Shown: piece by piece, positions 15,329 through 20,532 of the stretch
Layout: each line of letters starts with the position of its first letter
How positions within the stretch are numbered: position 1 is the first letter of the stretch
Assembly (NCBI GenBank): GCA_017538865.1
Contig: JAFYIA010000061.1
Location: 1-20,532 of the forward strand
Origin: Aeriscardovia sp.
GTDB taxonomy: Bacteria > Actinomycetota > Actinomycetes > Actinomycetales > Bifidobacteriaceae
Direction of reading: 5' to 3'
Length of the DNA stretch: 20,532 nucleotides
Made by a program: the position numbers and the translations under genes
The notes under the pieces: model-generated
What the model saw: only the letters and a program-made list of their open reading frames with translations
What the model was told of the DNA's origin: nothing
The model's database searches: none

Positions 15329-15913
15329 TTACATACCCCTTCCGCGCATCTTGTTCTTTGCAGCCTTGAACTTCTCGCTGGCTTCAATCCACTTCTTTTG
15401 TGCCTCGCTCTTGCCCGTATCCATGAGGCCGAAAACGGAAGAGTCTTCCGGATGGAGGATGTGGCATATGGCCTGGGCTAAAGCGTCCGCCCCATCGAAG
15501 GGCGAAGGAAGGGAAGGGAGGGAAAGAAACCTGGCCACCATCCTCTGAATCTGCACTTTTTTGGCCATCCCGTTTCCCGTCACAGCCAGCTTCACTTCGG
15601 TGGGGGTGTGCATGGCGGTCGGAAGGGAGTTTTGGGCGGCCACGAGCATAGCGAGTCCTGCCACCTGGGCGGTGCCCAAGACGGTATTGGTATTCTTTTG
15701 CGCGAAAACTTTTTCTATTGAAACTATATCGGGCCTAAACCCGGAGATCTCCCCCCTGAGACCCTCGTAAAGGCGCAGGAGCCTTTCTTCCTGCTTTTGC
15801 GAAGGGGAGGTGGATAAAACGTGCATCCCCACGAAGCGCATCTTGAGCCCCTGGGCTTCCACCACTCCAATTCCGCAGCGGGTAAGGCCAGGATCTACGC
15901 CCAGGACGAGCAA
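15329..15913 (-). CDS. ruvC: Holliday junction endonuclease RuvC
   Basis: This RNase H-fold dimer cuts four-way junctions. It has 194 residues, with the four catalytic acids in place: D7 (LGVDPGLTRCG), E67 (VSIEKVF), D140 and D143 (FDGADALAQAICH). The TTG start at 15913 is chosen because MLVLGVDPG is the standard N-terminus; it lies 2 bases after the yebC stop. The C-terminus has a short extension (ASEKFKAAKNKMRGRG). Confidence 0.96.
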   Translation of the reverse strand: MLVLGVDPGLTRCGIGVVEAQGLKMRFVGMHVLSTSPSQKQEERLLRLYEGLRGEISGFRPDIVSIEKVFAQKNTNTVLGTAQVAGLAMLVAAQNSLPTAMHTPTEVKLAVTGNGMAKKVQIQRMVARFLSLPSLPSPFDGADALAQAICHILHPEDSSVFGLMDTGKSEAQKKWIEASEKFKAAKNKMRGRGM

Positions 15914-15915
15914 AT

Positions 15916-16674
15916 TTACTCTTCGTCTTCCAAAAGCTGCAGGACTTCGGGGCTGGCGGTCCAGTTGGAGTAGATGTTCTGCACGTCATCCAGATCGTCA
16001 AGGGCGTCTATCAGACGGATGACTTTCTTGGCCGTATCGAAATCGAGATCCACCTTGGTGGAGGGAACGAGGGCCGTTTCGGCGGATTCGTAGTCAAACC
16101 CGGCCGCCTGCAAAGCCTTCCTGACAGAGATGAGGTCGGCAGGGGAAGTGGTGACGGTGTAGATGTCTCCGTCGTCCTCCACATTCTCTGCCCCGGCCTC
16201 CGCGGCTACGGCAAACAACTCGTCATAGTTCACATTCTCCGTCGGGACCTCTATTTCTCCCTTCCTCGAGAAGTTGAAGGCCACGGAGCCGGAAGACGCC
16301 AGAGATCCCCCGTTCTTTCCGAGAGTGCTCCTGACCTCGGCGGCCGCCCTGTTGTGGTTGTCGGTCAGGCACTCGATGATGAGGCCGACCCCGCCGGGGG
16401 CGTATCCTTCGTAAGTTATGGTCTCATAGTTCACTCCGCCGCCTTCGGCACCGCTTCCCCTCTTCACGGCCCTCTTTATATTGTCGGCGGGGACGGAGTT
16501 CTTCTTAGCCTTGTAGATCGCGTCGTAAAGCGTGGGGTTTCCGTCGGGATCTCCGCCGCCCTGCTTGGCCGCAATCTCAATGTTCTTGATGAGCTTTGCA
16601 AAAAGCTTGCCCCTCTTGGCGTCTATCGCTGCCTTCTTGTGCTTGGTAGTCGCCCATTTTGAATGCCCGGACAT
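15916..16674 (-). CDS. yebC: YebC/PmpR-family protein (transcription or translation factor)
   Basis: The protein has 252 residues, the usual length. The family N-terminus [20 protein letters not shown] is followed by [20 protein letters not shown], the block [20 protein letters not shown] and [19 protein letters not shown]. YebC proteins have been described both as DNA-binding regulators and as factors that rescue ribosomes stalled at proline stretches. In many bacteria the gene precedes ruvC, as here, 2 bases apart. It starts 20 bases after thrS stops. Confidence 0.95.
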   Translation of the reverse strand: MSGHSKWATTKHKKAAIDAKRGKLFAKLIKNIEIAAKQGGGDPDGNPTLYDAIYKAKKNSVPADNIKRAVKRGSGAEGGGVNYETITYEGYAPGGVGLIIECLTDNHNRAAAEVRSTLGKNGGSLASSGSVAFNFSRKGEIEVPTENVNYDELFAVAAEAGAENVEDDGDIYTVTTSPADLISVRKALQAAGFDYESAETALVPSTKVDLDFDTAKKVIRLIDALDDLDDVQNIYSNWTASPEVLQLLEDEE

Positions 16675-16694
16675 ATTTCTCTCCTACTTAGCAG

Positions 16695-18689
16695 TTACAT
16701 GTATGATTTTAGATCCTCTGCGGTATTAACCTGAATCTTGTCCTCGCAGGCCCTGCCGATGACGGAAACGGCTTTCTCCTTGGCAATGGCGTTCAGCTGC
16801 GTGCCGTCCCTGAACCTGAAGCTCACCGTCCCCTCTTCTTCGTCCTTTGGGCCGGCTATGAGCACGAAGGGGGCCTTGAGCCGCACGGAGTTCCTTATCT
16901 TCTTTCCAAACCTGTCCGAAGAGAAGTCCTTTTCCACCCTGATTTCTTCGGCTTCAAGCTCTTTGGAGATGCCCGAAAGGTATTCTTCATTTTGTTCCGT
17001 GACCGGGATGAGCAGGGCTTGGGTGGGTGCGAGCCATGCTGGGAGCGCCCCCGCATAATGCTCCAGGAGTATGGCGAAGAACCGCTCTATGGATCCGAAA
17101 AGCGCCCTGTGGATCATCACAGGTTCCTTATGCTCACCCTCGCGGCTTACGTATTCCAGTCCGAAGAGCCGCGGCTCGTTAAAGTCCAGCTGGAGAGTGG
17201 AAAGCTGCCAGAACCTGCCCAAAGCGTCCTTTATCTCGACGGAAATCTTCGGCCCGTAGAAGGCGGCGCCCTCTTCGTCAAGCTTCAAAGAGAGGCCGGA
17301 TTCTTCGGCGACCTTGCGCAGGGTCCCCTCTGCCTTCTCCCAGGCTTCGTCAGATCCGACGTACTTGTTCGGATTCTTGGTGGACAGCTCCAAGTAGAAG
17401 TCTTTAAGCCCGAAGTCCCTGAGGACGGTGAGGATGAAGTTCAGGGTGTTAGAAAGCTCCTCCTCCATCTGCTCGGGGGTGCAGTAGATGTGGCTGTCGT
17501 CTTGGGTGAAGCCGCGCATACGGGTCAGTCCCTGCACCTCCCCGCTCTTCTCGTACCTGTAGACGGTGCCGAACTCAAACAGGCGCAGCGGAAGCTCCTT
17601 GTACGACCTCTGCCTGGACATGTAAATGAGGTTGTGCATGGGGCAGTTCATAGGCTTCAGGTAATAGTTCTGGGCCTGCCTTATAACTTCGCCTTCCTCA
17701 TTCTTCAATTCGTCCAAGTGCATGGGGGGGTACATGGAATCTGCGTACCAGTTGAGGTGCCCGGAGGTCTTGTAAAGGTCCTCTTTGGTAACGTGCGGGG
17801 TCTGGACGAAAGAATAACCGTTCCTGCGGTGCTTGAGCCTCGAATAGTCCTTCATGGCCTCGATTACCGCCGCGCCTTTGGGGTGGAAGACTGCCAGCCC
17901 CGCCCCGAGCTCGGTGGGGAAGGAGAAGAGGTCCATAGCCTCTCCAAGCTTCCTGTGGTCCCTCTTGGCTACTTCTTCCCGCATTTTGAGGTAGGATTCG
18001 AGGTCTTCCTTGGTGGCCCATGCCGTGCCGTAGATCCTTTGCATCGAGGGATTCTTCTCGTCGCCCTTCCAGTAAGCCGATGCCGTGCGGAGGAGCTTTA
18101 CGGCTCCGATTTTGCCGGTGTCCTGCATGTGGGGCCCTCGGCACAGATCCTTCCACACGACTTTTCCGGTTTTGTCCACGTTGTCGTACATGGTCAGGGG
18201 CTGGCCCTTCCTGTCCTCTATAAGCTCGAGCTTGTAAGGCTGGCCCGCCTCCTCTTTTTCGGCCTCTTCAAAGCTCACTCCCCTTCTTACGAATTTTTGC
18301 TTCTGGGAAATGATCTCCCTCATCTTTTTTTCGATCTTCTCAAGATCTTCCGGAGTGAAGGGCCTGTCGACATCGAAGTCATAGTAAAAACCGTCCTCTA
18401 TCACGGGACCCACCCCAAGCTTCGCATCGGGATAGAGGTCTTGCACGGCCTGCGCCATGACGTGGGCCGCCGAGTGGCGCATGATGTTCAGGGCATCTTG
18501 GGAGGCGGGGGGGATGTCTTCCACTTCGTCTCCGTCTTTGAGTTCGGCAGACCAGTCCTTTACCTGCCCGTTTATCTTCGCCGCAGCGCATCCGGCTCGG
18601 CCAGAAAGAACGTCCTTAGCTTCAAGGGGCAGATTCACTTCGGCTTCCGACCCGTTGACTTTGATTTTTGCTTGTCCAGATTGAGACAT
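16695..18689 (-). CDS. thrS: Threonyl-tRNA synthetase
   Basis: The protein has 664 residues. A TGS domain (1-62) is followed by the editing domain with H72/H76 ([10 protein letters not shown]) and C183/H187 (DLCRGPHM), which clears Ser-tRNA(Thr). The class II core has motif 2 ([13 protein letters not shown]), motif 3 ([15 protein letters not shown]) and the zinc ligands C349, H400 and H527. A C-terminal anticodon-binding domain follows from about 550. ATG 18689 lies 54 bases downstream of tRNA-Val. No T-box is seen in that short gap, so expression may come from the tRNA promoter upstream. In bifidobacteria a HIT-family gene is often found between thrS and yebC; it is absent here. Confidence 0.97.
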   Translation of the reverse strand: MSQSGQAKIKVNGSEAEVNLPLEAKDVLSGRAGCAAAKINGQVKDWSAELKDGDEVEDIPPASQDALNIMRHSAAHVMAQAVQDLYPDAKLGVGPVIEDGFYYDFDVDRPFTPEDLEKIEKKMREIISQKQKFVRRGVSFEEAEKEEAGQPYKLELIEDRKGQPLTMYDNVDKTGKVVWKDLCRGPHMQDTGKIGAVKLLRTASAYWKGDEKNPSMQRIYGTAWATKEDLESYLKMREEVAKRDHRKLGEAMDLFSFPTELGAGLAVFHPKGAAVIEAMKDYSRLKHRRNGYSFVQTPHVTKEDLYKTSGHLNWYADSMYPPMHLDELKNEEGEVIRQAQNYYLKPMNCPMHNLIYMSRQRSYKELPLRLFEFGTVYRYEKSGEVQGLTRMRGFTQDDSHIYCTPEQMEEELSNTLNFILTVLRDFGLKDFYLELSTKNPNKYVGSDEAWEKAEGTLRKVAEESGLSLKLDEEGAAFYGPKISVEIKDALGRFWQLSTLQLDFNEPRLFGLEYVSREGEHKEPVMIHRALFGSIERFFAILLEHYAGALPAWLAPTQALLIPVTEQNEEYLSGISKELEAEEIRVEKDFSSDRFGKKIRNSVRLKAPFVLIAGPKDEEEGTVSFRFRDGTQLNAIAKEKAVSVIGRACEDKIQVNTAEDLKSYM

Positions 18690-18743
18690 GATGAAGATAT
18701 TCCTCGGCTAGAAGATGGAGATCCTGTAAGGAGATATGAAAAG

Positions 18744-18815
18744 TGGGCGATGCAGGAATCGGACCTGCGACCCCTTCGGTGTGAACGAAGTGCGCTACCG
18801 CTGCGCTAATCGCCC
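18744..18815 (-). tRNA. tRNA-Val (anticodon CAC)
   Basis: Acceptor GGGCGAT pairs with ATCGCCC, and anticodon stem CTTCG/CGAAG holds loop TTCACAC (CAC, reads GUG). The discriminator is A and CCA is not encoded. Outside the anticodon arm it matches the next tRNA-Val base for base. Confidence 0.94.
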
Positions 18816-18823
18816 TTAAAAAG

Positions 18824-18895
18824 TGGGCGATGCAGGAATCGGACCTGCGACCCCTTCCGTGTCAGGGAAGTGCGCTACCGCTGCGCTAATCGCCC
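18824..18895 (-). tRNA. tRNA-Val (anticodon GAC)
   Basis: Anticodon stem CTTCC/GGAAG holds loop CTGACAC (GAC, reads GUC and GUU). It differs from the tRNA-Val 8 bases downstream at only four of 72 positions (31, 32, 34 and 39); the 31/39 changes compensate each other. CCA is not encoded. Confidence 0.94.
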
Positions 18896-18910
18896 AATTT
18901 GGTGGATGGG

Positions 18911-18981
18911 AGGTGGGTATGAGAGTCGAACTCATCTAAACGGTTTTGCAGACCGGTACCTAACCGCTTGGTTAACCCACC
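18911..18981 (-). tRNA. tRNA-Cys (anticodon GCA)
   Basis: Acceptor GGTGGGT pairs with ACCCACC. The anticodon stem CCGGT/ACCGT has one mismatch at its top pair (27-43) and holds loop CTGCAAA (GCA). The discriminator is T (U73), the key identity base for Cys. CCA is not encoded. Confidence 0.92.
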
Positions 18982-19000
18982 ATGGTTTAAAAAAACCTTG

Positions 19001-19073
19001 AGCGGACAACGGGACTCGGACCCGCGCTCTCGACCTTGGCAAGGTCGCGCTTTACCAACTAAGCTATGTCCGC
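19001..19073 (-). tRNA. tRNA-Gly (anticodon GCC)
   Basis: Acceptor GCGGACA pairs with TGTCCGC, and anticodon stem CGACC/GGTCG holds loop TTGCCAA (GCC). The discriminator is T and CCA is not encoded. It is the first gene of the Gly-Cys-Val-Val-thrS series. Confidence 0.94.
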
Positions 19074-19095
19074 ATGCGTTTTCCACGCGTCAATT

Positions 19096-19124
19096 ATTCT
19101 ATCCGAGGCATTTTTATAAATCAA
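19096..19124 (-). promoter_or_regulatory. Promoter of the tRNA-Gly-Cys-Val-Val cluster
   Basis: On the minus strand the -35 is TTGATT (19119-19124), the spacer is 17 bases, and the -10 is TAGAAT (19096-19101), about 22 bases before tRNA-Gly. It is among the best sigma-70-type promoters in the window and may also drive thrS and the ruv genes by read-through. Confidence 0.65.
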
Positions 19125-19152
19125 GAGATGAACGGAGGAAAACGGCGCCGGA

Positions 19153-19180
19153 TTGAAAATTCCGTGGCGTGTGATATTTT
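19153..19180 (+). promoter_or_regulatory. Promoter of tRNA-Pro
   Basis: The -35 is TTGAAA (19153-19158), the spacer is 16 bases, and the -10 is TATTTT (19175-19180), ending 9 bases before the tRNA. Confidence 0.55.
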
Positions 19181-19189
19181 TTATGTGAG

Positions 19190-19263
19190 CGGGCTGTAGC
19201 GCAGCTTGGTAGCGCACCTCGTTCGGGACGAGGGGGTCACAGGTTCAAATCCTGCCAGCCCGA
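19190..19263 (+). tRNA. tRNA-Pro (anticodon CGG)
   Basis: Acceptor CGGGCTG pairs with CAGCCCG, and anticodon stem CCTCG/CGAGG holds loop TTCGGGA (CGG, reads CCG). The discriminator is A; CCA is not encoded and a T-run follows. Its last 19 bases lie antisense to the 3' end of the CxxC protein gene. Confidence 0.94.
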
Positions 19264-19493
19264 CTTTTTTTCCCGCCTCTGCCTTTCTTTCCGAAAAGCC
19301 TTTCGTTCCTCCTCTTGTATTCATTGGGATCATGGCTCGTTAAGTGCCACTTGCCGCACCATTTGCACTGATACACAAACAGCGTCACACCTCTCTTGAA
19401 GTACGTCTCTTGGACTTCTTTCTGCGCTTGCGCGGCGGAGGCGTACATTATTTTGTCAGATACCTGGCAGCGCTTAGGTTCAAAGAAATACAC
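19245..19493 (-). CDS. Small CxxC zinc-ribbon-like protein
   Basis: The protein has 82 residues. A Cys near the start (C9, [15 protein letters not shown]), a helix rich in Ala, Gln and Glu, then [15 protein letters not shown] (CxxC followed by WHLTS) and a basic tail [14 protein letters not shown]. The layout matches small proteins of unknown function, found in actinobacteria and phages, that share a C-x2-C-G-x-WHLT motif; zinc binding is likely but unproved. The start is taken as GTG 19493 because it includes C9; no ribosome binding site precedes it, but a TATATT box (19501-19506) lies about 7 bases upstream, so a leaderless transcript is possible. The stop codon falls inside the T-loop of tRNA-Pro on the other strand. 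Confidence 0.65.
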   Translation of the reverse strand: MYFFEPKRCQVSDKIMYASAAQAQKEVQETYFKRGVTLFVYQCKWCGKWHLTSHDPNEYKRRNERLFGKKGRGGKKSRAGRI

Positions 19494-19508
19494 TCATATC
19501 AATATAGA
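19479..19508 (+). promoter_or_regulatory. Candidate promoter of the 8-oxoguanine glycosylase gene
   Basis: The -35 is TTCAAA (19479-19484), the spacer is 18 bases, and the -10 is TATAGA (19503-19508). It overlaps the 5' end of the divergent CxxC gene, and the leader to TTG 19551 would be about 35 bases. Confidence 0.35.
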
Positions 19509-19550
19509 CCCAAACGTGCGGGAGGGGATTTTGAAAGCGAGGAACCTGAA

Positions 19551-20339
19551 TTGATAACAAAGACCGAGGAAGACATGGATCTAAGGAAAATCGCCGAGAG
19601 CGGGCAGGTGTTCCGGGCCAAAGAGTGCAGGCCAGGGCTTTACCGGTTTGTGCACCGCAATTTCGCCCTTTTTATTTCAAAAAAAGCTCCGGGAATGTTT
19701 GAAGTCTCCTGCACTCCAAAGGAGTGGGAGAAAGTCTGGATACCCTACTTTGACTTAGACGAAAAATACGATATTGATACTGATGCCTTTTCCAACCCCT
19801 ACATCAGAAAAGCCGTACAGGCAGGGCACGGGATTAGGATTTTGAGGCAAGATCCCTGGGAATGCCTCATAAGCTTCATAATCTCGCAAAGAAAAAACAT
19901 ACCCGCCATAAGTTCGTGCGTGGAGAAAATGAGCGAAGAAAGAGGGGAGAATATAGAAACCTCCATGGGCACTGTAAAAGCTTTTCCCAAGCCCGGGGAG
20001 CTCAGAGGGGACCTGTCGCTCTTCAAGCTCGGCTACCGGGAAGACTATGTCAGAGGGGCGGCCGAAGAGGTGGCGGACGGAGAGCTGGATCTCTCATCGC
20101 TCTCTAAACTTGCAGATTCCGAGCTCAAATCAAAGCTGAAAGAGGTGAGGGGGGTGGGGGAAAAAATTGCAAACTGCGTCTCCCTTTTCGCCTATCACAG
20201 GACGGCCTGCGCGCCAGTGGACGTGTGGATAGAAAAGATTATAAAGGACTGGTTTGGCGGTGAGAATCCCTTCCCCTCCCTGGGGGAAAAGGCCGGAATA
20301 ATCCAACAGTACCTCTACTTCTACGCTCGATCTATCTAG
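19551..20339 (+). CDS. 8-oxoguanine DNA glycosylase / AP lyase (Ogg family)
   Basis: This base-excision repair enzyme removes oxidised guanine. It has 262 residues from TTG 19551, chosen for its AGGAA site and because ITKTEEDMDLRKIAESGQVF fits the family N-terminus; ATG 19575 is the alternative. An N-terminal beta domain (GQVFR at 18-22, FALFISKK) is followed by the helical glycosylase core (YFDLDEKYD, DPWECLISFIISQRKNIPAI). The helix-hairpin-helix GVGEKIANC carries the catalytic Lys (K205) and APVDVW the catalytic Asp (D224), matching the K249/D268 pair of human OGG1. The frame stays open further upstream, but that part lies over the divergent gene. The stop overlaps the gatD-like gene by 8 bases. 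Confidence 0.88.
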   Translation: MITKTEEDMDLRKIAESGQVFRAKECRPGLYRFVHRNFALFISKKAPGMFEVSCTPKEWEKVWIPYFDLDEKYDIDTDAFSNPYIRKAVQAGHGIRILRQDPWECLISFIISQRKNIPAISSCVEKMSEERGENIETSMGTVKAFPKPGELRGDLSLFKLGYREDYVRGAAEEVADGELDLSSLSKLADSELKSKLKEVRGVGEKIANCVSLFAYHRTACAPVDVWIEKIIKDWFGGENPFPSLGEKAGIIQQYLYFYARSI

Positions 20340-20532
20340 GTCTTCTGCTGGCCGCCTCGTTTGCTTTCGCCGCAAGCTCATCTATACGCCTCAGAAGCGG
20401 AGAAGGGGACGGCAAGTGGGCTTCCCCGTACCGGTTGAGCTGGGCTTTTTCTATCAGGAAATCAGCCAGCTTCGGATTCTTCGACAGCACAGGCCCGTGA
20501 AGGTAAGTGCCTATGGCGTTATTCACTATGGC
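20332..20532 (-). CDS. gatD: GatD-like glutamine amidotransferase, C-terminal end (cut by window edge)
   Basis: Only the last 66 residues are visible and the frame is open to the window end. The stretch IGTYLHGPVLSKNPKLADFLI is typical of the C-terminus of CobB/CobQ-like class I amidotransferases of the GatD type, and the His in YLHGP is the expected catalytic-triad His. GatD supplies ammonia to MurT, which amidates the Glu of lipid II in Gram-positive cell walls. The nucleophile Cys and the murT partner would lie beyond the window. A CobQ-type cobyric acid synthase is the alternative, less likely given the tail. Confidence 0.75.
   Translation of the reverse strand, partial: AIVNNAIGTYLHGPVLSKNPKLADFLIEKAQLNRYGEAHLPSPSPLLRRIDELAAKANEAASRRPR

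Noticed and set aside
18690..18743. T-box or other leader control before thrS
   Set aside because: The gap from tRNA-Val is only 54 bases, with no T-box sequence and no terminator hairpin.
16992..18809. A 605-residue open frame on the plus strand across thrS and tRNA-Val
   Set aside because: It is fully antisense to a textbook thrS and runs into a tRNA. Its protein has no recognisable domain, and long antisense frames arise from the codon pattern of GC-rich genes.
1..20532. CRISPR arrays, insertion sequences, phage or toxin-antitoxin genes
   Set aside because: No spaced short-repeat array, transposase, integrase or recognisable toxin pair was found. The only exact repeats noticed are inside ruvA and der, plus the tRNA-Val pair.

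Overview
The window reads as a compact stretch of an actinomycete chromosome, most likely from Bifidobacteriales or a close relative. The evidence is: an RbpA RNA-polymerase-binding protein (an Actinomycetota family), a cytidylate kinase fused to the GTPase Der, a PafB/PafC-type WYL regulator, a eukaryote-type UDP-glucose pyrophosphorylase, the order thrS-yebC-ruvC-ruvA-ruvB-yajC-apt, and a decayed pilin tail of the SpaA/LPXTG kind. The order-level placement is inference. Codon use is unusual for that group: ATA (Ile) and AGG (Arg) are common in the housekeeping genes. No CRISPR array, insertion sequence, phage gene or rRNA was seen, and most of the window is ordinary core genome.

Layout. (1) 1-1043: the 3' end of an ABC1/UbiB-like kinase gene, then tRNA-His facing tRNA-Thr and tRNA-Leu across a two-way terminator. 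(2) 1087-3950, plus strand: membrane acyltransferase, ribulose-phosphate epimerase, CDP-alcohol phosphatidyltransferase and an FHA protein. (3) 3941-4574, minus strand: rbpA with a small basic protein upstream, behind a good promoter. (4) 4740-5225: a remnant of a sortase-anchored pilin. (5) 5293-11301, minus strand: rluB, cmk-der, UDP-glucose pyrophosphorylase and a PafBC-like regulator. (6) 11409-12347, plus strand: an aquaporin. (7) 12294-18689, minus strand: thrS, yebC, ruvC, ruvA, ruvB, then yajC, apt and a small membrane protein. (8) 18744-19263: tRNA-Gly, -Cys, -Val(GAC) and -Val(CAC) reading into thrS, and tRNA-Pro on the other strand. (9) 19245-20532: a small CxxC protein, an 8-oxoguanine glycosylase and the 3' end of a GatD-like amidotransferase.

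How the genes work together. Many genes serve RNA and translation (eight tRNAs, ThrS, RluB, Der, RbpA). Several serve DNA repair (RuvABC, the Ogg-type glycosylase, the PafBC-like regulator). Spacing is tight: ruvC-ruvA abut, ruvA-ruvB and rluB-cmk overlap, and convergent neighbours overlap at their 3' ends (FHA/rbpA, aquaporin/small membrane protein, glycosylase/gatD, and the CxxC gene with tRNA-Pro).

No clearly new system is visible. The best leads are perfect internal DNA repeats of 42 bp in ruvA and 39 bp in der that encode paired motifs, an aquaporin with Lys in place of the selectivity-filter Arg, twin tRNA-Val genes that differ only in the anticodon arm, a PafBC-like protein that seems to lack its first WYL domain, and the pilin remnant with an altered sorting motif.
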